From positions 1 through 6,419 of the forward strand of contig JALSGY010000024.1 of NCBI GenBank assembly GCA_026982515.1: a stretch of DNA of 6,419 nucleotides, in the 5' to 3' direction. The position numbers and the translations under genes were made by a program. Every line of letters starts with the position of its first letter. Within the stretch, counting starts at the first letter, position 1. This document shows positions 1-6,413 of this stretch, in pieces. The notes beneath the pieces were generated by a model that was not told the DNA's origin, made no database searches, and saw only the letters and a program-made list of their open reading frames with translations. The stretch comes from Paracoccaceae bacterium (GTDB lineage Bacteria; Pseudomonadota; Alphaproteobacteria; Rhodobacterales; Rhodobacteraceae).

Positions 1-1219
1 GCGCGATCTGCCGATCCCCGGCTGGGAAGGCACCGACAACTGCATCAACGGCATCGAGTTTCTCGACGCCTTCAACCAGGGCTACGTGCTGGGCACCGCC
101 GAGAAGGTGGTGGTTGTCGGCGGTGGGGACACCTCGATCGACGTGGCCTCGGTGGCCCGCCGCCTCGGCCATATCACCCATGCCGTGCCGCCCGAACATC
201 CTGACGGCACCTCGATCAGCTTCACCGGCCACGACGTCGCCTCCTCGATCACCCGCGACGGGATGAAGGCGGTGCTGACCTCGCTGTTCCCGGTGGAAGA
301 GATGACCGCCGCCGAGCGCGAGCGCGAAGACGCCAAGCGCGAGGGCATCGAGATCCTCGGATCGGTGATGCCGCTGGAAGTCATCAAGGACGAAAACGGC
401 AAGGCCATCGCCCTGAAGATGTGCGAATGCCGCATGGAGGGGATGAAGCCGGTTCCGATCGAGGGCACAGAGTTCGAGATCGAGTGCGACATCATCATTG
501 CCGCCATCGGCCAGACCGGCGATTTCACCGGGCTTGACGATCTCGACAACGGGCGCGGCTTCATCGATACCACCCCGGGCTATCAGGTGAAGGGGCGCGA
601 GAAGCATTTCGCCGGCGGCGACATCCTCAAGCCGCACCTGCTGACCACCGCCATCGGCCACGGCCGGATCGCGGCAGAGGCGATTACCGATTTCCTCGAC
701 GATGGCGAGATCGAGCGCCGGCCCAAGGTGGACGTGCATCACTTCAACCTGCTCGAGGAGCTGCACCGGCGCAACCACGATCCGGAGCCCTACAACCACC
801 AGCAGGTGCGCGGCACCAGCGAATCCGGTTTCGCCGTCCACAATTTCGAAGACCGGGCCGACACCCAGATCATCCCGCATGACGAGCTCTTCAAGGGGCA
901 CTTCAACTACGTGCCCCGCGAGGAGCGCAAGGAAATCCACATCGAGGGCGACGAGGTTCTGGGCAACTTCGAAGAGCGCATCATCGCCTTCAGCGAAGAG
1001 CAGGCCCGCAAGGAGGGCGAGCGCTGCATGTCCTGCGGCATGTGCTTCGAATGCGACAACTGCGTGATCTTCTGCCCGCAGGACGCCGTTCACCGGGTGC
1101 CGAAGAAGGACCGCGCGGTCGGCCGCTACGTCTATACCGACTATACCCGGTGCATCGGGTGTCATATCTGCGCCGATGTCTGTCCGACGGGCTACATCAA
1201 GATGGGGCTGGGAGAATAA
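1..1219 (+). CDS. dsrL: DsrL, NAD(P)H:acceptor oxidoreductase, C-terminal part (5' truncated by window edge)
   Basis: Cytoplasmic iron-sulfur flavoprotein related to the glutamate synthase small subunit. In sulfur oxidizers it is the redox partner of DsrAB and passes electrons from sulfur oxidation to NAD(P)+. The frame is open from base 2 to TAA at 1217-1219, giving 405 residues; the family is about 650, so roughly the first 250 (N-terminal Fe-S and FAD-binding part) lie upstream. Visible are the second Rossmann fold with VVVVGGGDTSID (about 108-143), the FAD-domain end with AAIGQTGDF (about 509-535) and FAGGDILKP (about 607-633), a linker, and a C-terminal ferredoxin domain with CFECDNCVIFCP and CIGCHICADVCP, two [4Fe-4S] sites. 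Two more Cys (CMSC) precede the first cluster, as in related family members. The next gene starts 2 bases after the stop. The combination with dsrJOP makes DsrL much more likely than a generic GltD-like protein; DsrL subtype cannot be assigned from this fragment. Confidence 0.93.
   Translation, partial: RDLPIPGWEGTDNCINGIEFLDAFNQGYVLGTAEKVVVVGGGDTSIDVASVARRLGHITHAVPPEHPDGTSISFTGHDVASSITRDGMKAVLTSLFPVEEMTAAEREREDAKREGIEILGSVMPLEVIKDENGKAIALKMCECRMEGMKPVPIEGTEFEIECDIIIAAIGQTGDFTGLDDLDNGRGFIDTTPGYQVKGREKHFAGGDILKPHLLTTAIGHGRIAAEAITDFLDDGEIERRPKVDVHHFNLLEELHRRNHDPEPYNHQQVRGTSESGFAVHNFEDRADTQIIPHDELFKGHFNYVPREERKEIHIEGDEVLGNFEERIIAFSEEQARKEGERCMSCGMCFECDNCVIFCPQDAVHRVPKKDRAVGRYVYTDYTRCIGCHICADVCPTGYIKMGLGE
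1210..1214 (+). promoter_or_regulatory. Ribosome binding site of dsrJ
   Basis: GGGAG lies inside the last codons of dsrL, 7 bases before the ATG at 1222. It fixes the dsrJ start, because the same reading frame is open well upstream (an ATG exists at 1042) and could be over-extended by an automatic caller. The 1222 start also places a clean signal peptide at the N-terminus. Confidence 0.7.
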
Positions 1220-1221
1220 TC

Positions 1222-1737
1222 ATGTTTCGCCTGCTTCTGATATTTGCCCTGGCCCTTGGTCCTGCCGGTGTGGTGACCGCCGAGGACCATGGCGAGCCGA
1301 TATCGAAGATGCTGCCGCAGCTGCCGCCCGCCACCGGCGAGCCGCATCCGGAAGGCAACGAGTTCTGGCGCAAGAAGCACATGGAGCTGCTGAGCCACGA
1401 CAGGAATCTCACCGTTCGCGAGGGCGAACGCGAGATCCAGGCCAGCCTGAAGGAGTGTTTCGTCTGCCATCAGGCAAAGGACGAAAACGGCACGCCGGTT
1501 TCGGCGGATGATCCGCGCAACTTCTGCCGGGTGTGCCACGATTTTGTCGGCATCAAGGTGGACTGCTTCGTCTGTCACCGTTCCACACCCGATGGCGTGG
1601 ACGAGGCCGCTCAGCGCGCCGGCGGCGAGGACCGGGCCGACATGGTGCGTGACGGGCCGGATCTGGAGGAACTGTTCGCCTATCTCGACGGGCTGACCAG
1701 CCCGGAGATGGCGCAAACGGAAGGGATCGGGGAATGA
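1222..1737 (+). CDS. dsrJ: DsrJ, periplasmic triheme cytochrome c of DsrMKJOP
   Basis: 171-residue c-type cytochrome, the periplasmic heme subunit of the DsrMKJOP transmembrane complex. Residues 1-20 form a Sec signal peptide (MFRLLLIFALALG core, likely cut after VTA, before Glu21). Three heme-binding CXXCH motifs follow: CFVCH at 79-83, CRVCH at 102-106 and CFVCH at 115-119. The conserved DsrJ block WRKKHMELLSHDR (49-61) offers distal ligands His53, Met54 and His59. The six Cys of the CXXCH motifs are the only Cys in the protein. In studied DsrJ one heme is reported to have a His/Cys ligation using a Cys just before this block; here His42 occupies that area (see findings). The C-terminus (126-171) is acidic and lacks hemes. 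The stop overlaps the dsrO start as ATGA (1734-1737), implying translational coupling. Confidence 0.93.
   Translation: MFRLLLIFALALGPAGVVTAEDHGEPISKMLPQLPPATGEPHPEGNEFWRKKHMELLSHDRNLTVREGEREIQASLKECFVCHQAKDENGTPVSADDPRNFCRVCHDFVGIKVDCFVCHRSTPDGVDEAAQRAGGEDRADMVRDGPDLEELFAYLDGLTSPEMAQTEGIGE
1719..1726 (+). promoter_or_regulatory. Ribosome binding site of dsrO
   Basis: GGAAGGGA within the end of dsrJ, 7 bases before the dsrO ATG at 1734, supports that start. It places the Tat motif at residues 17-22, as expected. Confidence 0.65.
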
Positions 1738-2495
1738 CGTTCCGCCTGCCCGACGATGAGTCCGAAAAGCCGGATCTGAAGCGGCGCGATTTCCTGCGCT
1801 CCGGCGCCGCGGTGGCCGTCATCACCCTGGCCCCCGGGGTGACCCTGACCGCCTTCGGCGGCTCCGAGGCCGAAGCGGGGGCTGCGGATGCGGGCAAGCG
1901 CTGGGGCCTGCTGATCGATGCCAGCCGCTGCGATCCCGATTGCAACGCCTGCGTCACCGCCTGTTCCCAAGAGAACGGCTGGGAGGATACCGGCAAGCCG
2001 GAAACCGATGCCCAGTGGATCCGCAAGGTGACCCTGAAGGACAAGGCCACGGGGCGCGAATCCTCGCTGCCGGTGATGTGCCAGCACTGCGAAGAGCCGC
2101 CCTGCGTCGATGTCTGCCCCACCGGGGCCTCCTTCAAGCGCGCTGACGGCATCGTGCTGGTCGACAAGCACATCTGCATCGGCTGCCGCTACTGCATGAT
2201 GGCCTGTCCCTACAAGGCCCGCTCCTTCATCCACGAGCCGATCGTCAACCAGAAATCCTGGGCGCCGCGCGGCAAGGGCACGGTGGAAAGCTGCACCCTG
2301 TGCGTGCACCGGGTCGATACCGGGCGCATACCCGCCTGTGTCGAGGCCTGTGCCGCCACCGGCAACAAGGCCATCATCTTCGGCGATCTCAAGGATCCGG
2401 AAAGCGAGATTTCCAGACGCCTGGCCGAGTATCCCTCGCTGGCCCTGCGCGCGGATCTCGATCTCAATCCGGGCGTGCGCTACACCAACCTCTGA
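1734..2495 (+). CDS. dsrO: DsrO, Tat-exported ferredoxin-like iron-sulfur subunit of DsrMKJOP
   Basis: 253-residue periplasmic electron-transfer subunit of DsrMKJOP, thought to connect the DsrJ hemes with the membrane subunit DsrP. The N-terminus carries a twin-arginine signal, RRDFLRS at 17-23, then a hydrophobic stretch (24-41) and an Ala-rich likely cleavage region near 46-51. Sixteen Cys form four [4Fe-4S] ligand sets: CDPDCNACVTAC (66-77), CQHCEEPPCVDVCP (116-129), CIGCRYCMMACP (148-159), and CTLC at 187-190 paired with CVEAC at 202-206. This is the DMSO reductase B/NrfC-like arrangement, with all ligands present. Length and order are typical for DsrO. It overlaps dsrJ by 4 bases and is followed by dsrP after 14 bases. 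Without context it could be confused with other NrfC/HybA-type subunits; the neighbours decide it. Confidence 0.93.
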   Translation: MTFRLPDDESEKPDLKRRDFLRSGAAVAVITLAPGVTLTAFGGSEAEAGAADAGKRWGLLIDASRCDPDCNACVTACSQENGWEDTGKPETDAQWIRKVTLKDKATGRESSLPVMCQHCEEPPCVDVCPTGASFKRADGIVLVDKHICIGCRYCMMACPYKARSFIHEPIVNQKSWAPRGKGTVESCTLCVHRVDTGRIPACVEACAATGNKAIIFGDLKDPESEISRRLAEYPSLALRADLDLNPGVRYTNL

Positions 2496-2503
2496 AGGGT
2501 GGA
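2495..2503 (+). promoter_or_regulatory. Ribosome binding site of dsrP
   Basis: AAGGGTGGA starts at the last base of the dsrO stop codon and ends 6 bases before the ATG at 2510. It decides the dsrP start: the frame is open back to 2300 inside dsrO, but the residues encoded there are a basic, non-membrane shadow of dsrO. Confidence 0.75.
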
Positions 2504-2509
2504 CTGATC

Positions 2510-3712
2510 ATGGAACGGACGATCTACAGGGAACTCAAGGCCACCCGCCGGGTGTGGGAGATGGCCGTTCTGCTGGGGCTGGTCATCCTTGCGGGCCTTG
2601 GCGCCGTGATCTATCTGGAAGAGGTGGGCCACATCGGCACCGGCATGAACAATCAGGTGGTCTGGGGAACGCCGCATGTCTTCGCGATCTTCATGATCGT
2701 GGCCGCCTCAGGGGCACTGAACGTGGCCTCCATCGCCTCGGTCTTCGGAAAGGCGCCCTACAAGCCGATGTCGCGGCTGTCAGGGGTGCTGGCGATCGCG
2801 TTGCTGGCCGGGGGGCTGGCGGTTCTGGTGCTTGATCTGGGCCGTCCCGACCGGCTGATCATCGCGATGACGAAGTACAATTTTTCGTCGATCTTCGCCT
2901 GGAACATCTTCCTCTATACCGGTTTCATGGCCATCGTGGCGGGCTATCTCTACCTGCAGATGGCGCGCGGGATCCCCGACAGATACATCAAGACGGCCGG
3001 ACTGCTGGCCTTTCTGTGGCGCCTGGCGCTGACCACCGGCACCGGCTCGATCTTCGGCTGGCTGGTGGCGCGCCCCGGGTATGATGCGGCGATCATGGCG
3101 CCGCTGTTCATCGCCATGTCCTTCAGTTTCGGAATGGCGGTATTCATCCTGGTGCTCGCCGCGCTGTGCCGGCTGGGCGAGCGCCCGATCGGGGAGATGC
3201 TCCTGCGCCGCATGGGGCGGCTTCTGGCGATCTTCGCCGCCGCGGTGCTCTATTTCACCGTCGTCCAGCACCTGACAAACCTCTACGCCGCCGAACACAC
3301 CGGATTCGAGCGCTTCATCCTGCTTCAGGGCGGCATCTACACCATGCTGTTCTGGGTCGGGCAGGTGCTGATCGGCGGGCTGATCCCGATCGCCATGATC
3401 TTCCACCCCACCTTCGGCAAGAATCCCAAGGCGCCGCTGGTGGCCTCGGCCCTGGTCATCCTCGGCGGCTTCGCCCAGGTCTATGTCATCGTGGTCGGCG
3501 GGCAGGTCTACCCGATGGAGATGTTCCCCGGTTACGAATATTCTTCCAGCTTCTTCGACGGGCAGATTGCCAACTATCGGCCAAAGCTGACGGAATTTCT
3601 GCTTGGCTTCGGTGGCGTGGCGCTGGCGCTGATGATCACCGGTGTGGGGGCCAAGGTGCTGCGTATCCTGCCAACCAATCTCTCTGATGCCAACGTTGGC
3701 CAGAAAAGCTGA
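2510..3712 (+). CDS. dsrP: DsrP, NrfD-like integral membrane subunit of DsrMKJOP
   Basis: 400-residue polytopic membrane protein of the NrfD/PsrC family, the second quinone-interacting membrane subunit of DsrMKJOP beside DsrM. By eye about ten hydrophobic segments can be placed, near residues 17-36, 54-76, 92-110, 128-149, 163-186, 195-220, 236-255, 272-295, 310-330 and 360-382. The N-terminal cytoplasmic stretch is basic (RELKATRR), and no signal peptide is present. Family-like features include LDLGRPDR (108-115) after the third helix, FHPTFGKNP near 298-306, and the region QVYPMEMFPGYEYSSSFF (332-349) before the last helix. No heme-binding motif is seen. Length is as expected for DsrP. It directly follows dsrO and is 16 bases from the next gene, so it belongs to the same operon. 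Confidence 0.93.
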   Translation: MERTIYRELKATRRVWEMAVLLGLVILAGLGAVIYLEEVGHIGTGMNNQVVWGTPHVFAIFMIVAASGALNVASIASVFGKAPYKPMSRLSGVLAIALLAGGLAVLVLDLGRPDRLIIAMTKYNFSSIFAWNIFLYTGFMAIVAGYLYLQMARGIPDRYIKTAGLLAFLWRLALTTGTGSIFGWLVARPGYDAAIMAPLFIAMSFSFGMAVFILVLAALCRLGERPIGEMLLRRMGRLLAIFAAAVLYFTVVQHLTNLYAAEHTGFERFILLQGGIYTMLFWVGQVLIGGLIPIAMIFHPTFGKNPKAPLVASALVILGGFAQVYVIVVGGQVYPMEMFPGYEYSSSFFDGQIANYRPKLTEFLLGFGGVALALMITGVGAKVLRILPTNLSDANVGQKS

Positions 3713-3713
3713 C

Positions 3714-3718
3714 AGGGG
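3714..3718 (+). promoter_or_regulatory. Ribosome binding site of the TrpD2-like gene
   Basis: AGGGG 10 bases before the ATG at 3729, in the 16-base gap after dsrP. The spacing is a little long. No promoter or terminator fits in the gap, so the gene is co-transcribed with dsrP. Confidence 0.45.
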
Positions 3719-3728
3719 CTGAAAACAG

Positions 3729-4739
3729 ATGCTTCAGGAACCGCACCCGTTTTCCAGATTCGTGGCCATCCTCGGCCGCGGCAAGACGAAACAGCGGCAC
3801 CTGACGGAAGAGGAAGCGCGCGAGGCGATGGCGATGATCCTGCGCGGCGAGGCGCTGCCCGAGCAGATCGGCGCCTTCCTGATGCTGCTGCGCCTGAAGG
3901 AGGAAGCGCCCGAGGAAATTGCCGGGTTCACCCGCGGCACGCGCGAGACCTTCGATCTTCCGGCCGAGATCCCGGAGGTGGATCTGGACTGGTCGTCCTA
4001 TGCCGGCAAGCGGGTTCAGCTGCCGTGGTTCGTCCTTTCGGTGCTGGCCCTGGTGGGGCAGGGAACGCGGGTGTTCATGCATGGCACCGAAGGGCACACG
4101 CCGGGCCGTGTCTATACCCGCGAGGTGATCGAGCGGCTGGGCTTTCCGGTGGCCGGCTCCCTGCATGAGGCGGCCGATCAGATCCGGGCGCGCAATTTCA
4201 CCTATGTGCCGCTGGAGGTGCTCAGCCCCACCCTGCGCCACCTGATAGAGCTGCGCCCCGTCTTCGGCCTGCGCTCGCCCGTGCACTCTTTCTCGCGCAT
4301 GCTCAACCCGTTCAACGCGCCGGTGATGATGCAGGGCATCTTCCATCGCGGCTTCATGGATATCCATGCCGGTGCGGCGCAGCTGCTGGGCCAGCCGCAC
4401 ATGGCCGTGTTCCGCGGCGAAGGCGGCGAGATCGAGCGCCGTCCCAACAAGCCCACGGTGGTCTGGACGACCCATGGCGAGGCCGAGCCCGAACAGGAAA
4501 CCTGGCCCGCTCTGCTGCCCGAGCCGCACCAGGCCCCCGATCTGGAGATGGACGTGGACAACCTGCTGCGCGTCTGGCGCGGCGATAGCGATGATGCCTA
4601 TGCCAGCGCCGCCGTCATCGGCACCTTGGCGGTGACACTGCGCACCATGGGCCGCGCGGGCTCGGTCGAGGAGGCCGAGGCCATGGCCCGCGACATCTGG
4701 CAGGCGCGCGACCGGGATTTCCTGCCCGTCAGGACCTGA
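3729..4739 (+). CDS. TrpD2/YbiB-like protein ('glycosyl transferase family'), anthranilate phosphoribosyltransferase fold with degraded active site
   Basis: 336-residue protein with the two-domain TrpD layout: a helical N-terminal domain (about 8-75, with LTEEEAREAMAMILRGEALPEQIGAFLMLLR-like helices) and an alpha/beta domain (about 90-325). It is unlikely to be a working anthranilate phosphoribosyltransferase. The PRPP loop GTGGD is absent (YAGKRVQLPW stands there, 91-100), the KHGNR motif is altered to MHGTEG (117-122), and the Asp-Glu metal site is replaced by FRGEGGE (228-234). A counterpart of the GPLLNP motif remains as SRMLNPF. These traits match the TrpD2/YbiB group; E. coli YbiB binds nucleic acids and has no known phosphoribosyl activity. 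No trp genes are nearby. It lies between dsrP and dsrN, 16 bases and 5 bases away, so it is expressed with the dsr operon. A role in siroheme or DsrAB maturation is only a guess from position. Confidence 0.8.
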   Translation: MLQEPHPFSRFVAILGRGKTKQRHLTEEEAREAMAMILRGEALPEQIGAFLMLLRLKEEAPEEIAGFTRGTRETFDLPAEIPEVDLDWSSYAGKRVQLPWFVLSVLALVGQGTRVFMHGTEGHTPGRVYTREVIERLGFPVAGSLHEAADQIRARNFTYVPLEVLSPTLRHLIELRPVFGLRSPVHSFSRMLNPFNAPVMMQGIFHRGFMDIHAGAAQLLGQPHMAVFRGEGGEIERRPNKPTVVWTTHGEAEPEQETWPALLPEPHQAPDLEMDVDNLLRVWRGDSDDAYASAAVIGTLAVTLRTMGRAGSVEEAEAMARDIWQARDRDFLPVRT

Positions 4740-4744
4740 GGCGC

Positions 4745-6121
4745 ATGGGCGTCTTTCCCCGTTTCATGATTGCCGCGGCGCACAAGTCGTCGGGCAAGAC
4801 GGTGATCTCCACCGGACTGGCCGCCGCCTTCCGCGCCGCCGGCACCGATATCGGAAGCTTCAAGAAAGGCCCCGACTACATTGATCCCATGTGGCTTTCC
4901 GCCGCTTCCGGGGCACCGTGCTACAACCTCGACTTCAACGCCATGGAGCGCAGGGAGATCATCCCCTTCTTCGCATCCCGCGCCCGGGCGCGGGATCTGT
5001 CGATGGTCGAGGCCAACAAGGGGCTGTTCGACGGCCTGAACCCAGACGGCAGCGATTCCAACGCCGAGCTGGCCAAGCTGCTGGACCTGCCGGTCATTCT
5101 GGTTATCGATACCGTCGGCATGACCCGCGGCATCGCCCCCCTGCTGACGGGCTACACGGCCTTCGACGCGAAGGTGAAGATCGCCGGGGTGATCCTCAAC
5201 AAGGTCGGCGGGGCACGCCACGAGGGCAAGCTGCGCAAGGCGGTCGAAACCTATACCGACCTGGCCGTGGTGGGCAGCGTGTGGCGCGACCGGGCGCTTG
5301 ACATCGGCGAGCGTCACCTGGGCCTGACCACCCCGGCCGAGATGACCCGGATGGAGCGGATGATCGAGGATTTCGGAAAGATCGTCGCCCGTTCGGTGGA
5401 GCTCGATACCCTGCAGGGCATCGCGCAGGGGGCACCCGATCTGGCCATACCCTCCGGTGGTCCGGCGCCCGTGCCGCAGATGGGGCAGGGCCTGCGCATC
5501 GGCATCGCCCGGGATACGGCCTTCGGGTTCTACTATCCCGATGATCTCGAGGCATTCGAGAAGGCAGGTGCCGAACTGGTGCCGATCGACATGATGAATG
5601 ACATGCAACTCCCTGAGATAGATGGACTTTTCATCGGTGGCGGCTTTCCCGAGATGCGCATGGAGGCGCTGGCCGGAAACGCGGCCCTGCGCGCCGATAT
5701 CCGCGCAAAACTGGCCGCCGGCCTGCCCTGCTATGCCGAGTGCGGGGGGCTGATGTATCTGTGCGAAAGCCTTTCCTGGCGCGGCGAGACCCATGAAATG
5801 GTGGGCGCCATCCCGGCGCGCGCGGTGATGCACGAGCGTCCGCAGGGCAGGGGGTATGTGGCCTTCACCGGGCGCGCCAGCCACCCCTGGGGCCCGCACG
5901 GGACGGTCCGTGCGCATGAATTCCACTATGCCAGCATCGAGGGCCTGCCGGAGGGCACCGCCTTTGCCCGCGACATGAAGCGGGGGCAGGGGATCGACGG
6001 GCGCCATGATGCGGTGGTGCTGGGCAATACCGTAGCCGGTTTCTGCCACCTGCGCAGCACCGGGCCCGACCCCTGGGTGCCGCGTTTCCTTTCCTTCGTG
6101 GCCGCCTGCAAGGGGCCCTGA
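4745..6121 (+). CDS. dsrN: DsrN, siroheme (cobyrinate-type) a,c-diamide synthase, glutamine amidotransferase
   Basis: 458-residue cytoplasmic enzyme of the CobB/CbiA family. In dsr clusters it amidates siroheme, using ATP and glutamine, to form the siroheme amide cofactor of DsrAB. The N-terminal half is a dethiobiotin synthase-like ATPase: P-loop AAAHKSSGKT (10-19), KKGPDYIDP (40-48) binding region, KGLFDG, and GVILNKVGG after the Walker B-like strand VILVIDT. The C-terminal half is a class I-type glutaminase (GATase1_3) with FIGGGFPE, the nucleophile Cys333 in YAECGGLMYL, and His435 in FCHLRS as the probable partner. Length fits the family. With dsrLJOP just upstream and no cobalamin genes visible, DsrN is preferred to CobB; sequence alone would not separate them. 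The start at 4745 has TGAGG only 3 bases away and AGGA 10 bases away; the alternative ATG at 4766 would remove seven residues and has no better ribosome site. Confidence 0.88.
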   Translation: MGVFPRFMIAAAHKSSGKTVISTGLAAAFRAAGTDIGSFKKGPDYIDPMWLSAASGAPCYNLDFNAMERREIIPFFASRARARDLSMVEANKGLFDGLNPDGSDSNAELAKLLDLPVILVIDTVGMTRGIAPLLTGYTAFDAKVKIAGVILNKVGGARHEGKLRKAVETYTDLAVVGSVWRDRALDIGERHLGLTTPAEMTRMERMIEDFGKIVARSVELDTLQGIAQGAPDLAIPSGGPAPVPQMGQGLRIGIARDTAFGFYYPDDLEAFEKAGAELVPIDMMNDMQLPEIDGLFIGGGFPEMRMEALAGNAALRADIRAKLAAGLPCYAECGGLMYLCESLSWRGETHEMVGAIPARAVMHERPQGRGYVAFTGRASHPWGPHGTVRAHEFHYASIEGLPEGTAFARDMKRGQGIDGRHDAVVLGNTVAGFCHLRSTGPDPWVPRFLSFVAACKGP

Positions 6122-6123
6122 AC

Positions 6124-6150
6124 AAAAAGGCCCGCCCGAAAGGGCAGGCC
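6124..6150. terminator. Bidirectional intrinsic terminator between dsrN and tusA
   Basis: Inverted repeat GGCCCGCCC (6129-6137) and GGGCAGGCC (6142-6150) around a 4-base loop GAAA (6138-6141). Read on the minus strand, the one odd pair becomes a G-T wobble and the hairpin is followed by TTTTT (6128-6124), a good terminator for tusA. Read on the plus strand, the hairpin has one C-A mismatch but a GNRA tetraloop and is followed by ATTTC, a weaker end for the dsr operon. It begins 3 bases after the dsrN stop. Confidence 0.8.
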
Positions 6151-6171
6151 ATTTCACCCGATCGGCTTCGC

Positions 6172-6396
6172 TCAGGTGCGCTTGATCTCGAACTTGAAAA
6201 CGTCGCCTTCCTTCGTGGAGCTGATCAGTTCATTGCCGGTCTGCTTGCAGAAGGCAGCAAAGTCGGCCACGGCGCCGGGATCGGTGGCGCGGATCTCGAG
6301 CACTTCGCCCACGGGGACGGTCTTGAGCATCTTCTTTGCCTTGAGGATGGGAAGGGGGCAGTTGAGGCCCTCTGCATTCAGTACGTGTTCTGCCAT
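6172..6396 (-). CDS. tusA: TusA/SirA-family sulfur carrier protein
   Basis: 74-residue cytoplasmic sulfur-transfer protein. The conserved CPLP motif (Cys13-Pro-Leu-Pro16) carries the persulfide. The rest matches the family: LNCPLPILKAKKMLK helix, strand VLEIRATDPGA, and a second helix DFAAFCKQTGNELI containing Cys50, then a C-terminal strand FKFEIKR. In dissimilatory sulfur oxidizers TusA passes sulfur between rhodanese/DsrE2 and DsrEFH on the way to DsrC; in other bacteria it serves tRNA thiolation, so context matters here. It is convergent with dsrN and is not part of that operon. No rhodanese or dsrE2 is seen, but the upstream side of this gene is cut by the window edge. The minus-strand start at 6396 is supported by a strong ribosome site. 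Confidence 0.92.
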   Translation of the reverse strand: MAEHVLNAEGLNCPLPILKAKKMLKTVPVGEVLEIRATDPGAVADFAAFCKQTGNELISSTKEGDVFKFEIKRT

Positions 6397-6405
6397 GAGT
6401 GTCTT

Positions 6406-6413
6406 TTCCTTCT
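6406..6413 (-). promoter_or_regulatory. Ribosome binding site of tusA
   Basis: On the minus strand AGAAGGAA ends 9 bases before the tusA ATG. This supports the start that gives the standard TusA N-terminus. The promoter, if tusA is first in its unit, lies beyond the window. Confidence 0.7.

Noticed and set aside
86..88. GTG as the start of dsrL
   Set aside because: The frame is open and shows conserved DsrL sequence right back to base 2, so the gene simply enters from the left edge.
1027..1077. Extra Cys pair before the first DsrL [4Fe-4S] motif as a possible third cluster
   Set aside because: The six-Cys string CxxCxxCxxCxxCxxxCP is shared with related oxidoreductase ferredoxin domains, and only four of the Cys fit one standard cluster. 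There is no second half for another cluster nearby.
1042..1221. Upstream extension of the dsrJ frame
   Set aside because: It overlaps the dsrL ferredoxin domain, its translation looks random and basic, and the 1222 ATG has both a ribosome site and a signal peptide.
2300..2509. Upstream extension of the dsrP frame
   Set aside because: It lies inside dsrO's last iron-sulfur ligand set and encodes Arg-rich shadow sequence; the ribosome site at 2495-2503 marks the real start.
3636..4529. Long minus-strand open frame opposite the TrpD2-like gene
   Set aside because: It is a codon-bias shadow that shows no recognizable domain and spans the dsrP/TrpD2 junction.
4598..6157. Very long open frame (519 codons) on the minus strand opposite dsrN
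   Set aside because: It is antisense to a well-conserved enzyme. Its translation is low-complexity, rich in Gly, Ala, His, Arg and Gln, with no family signature. Such frames arise from third-position GC bias in GC-rich genes.
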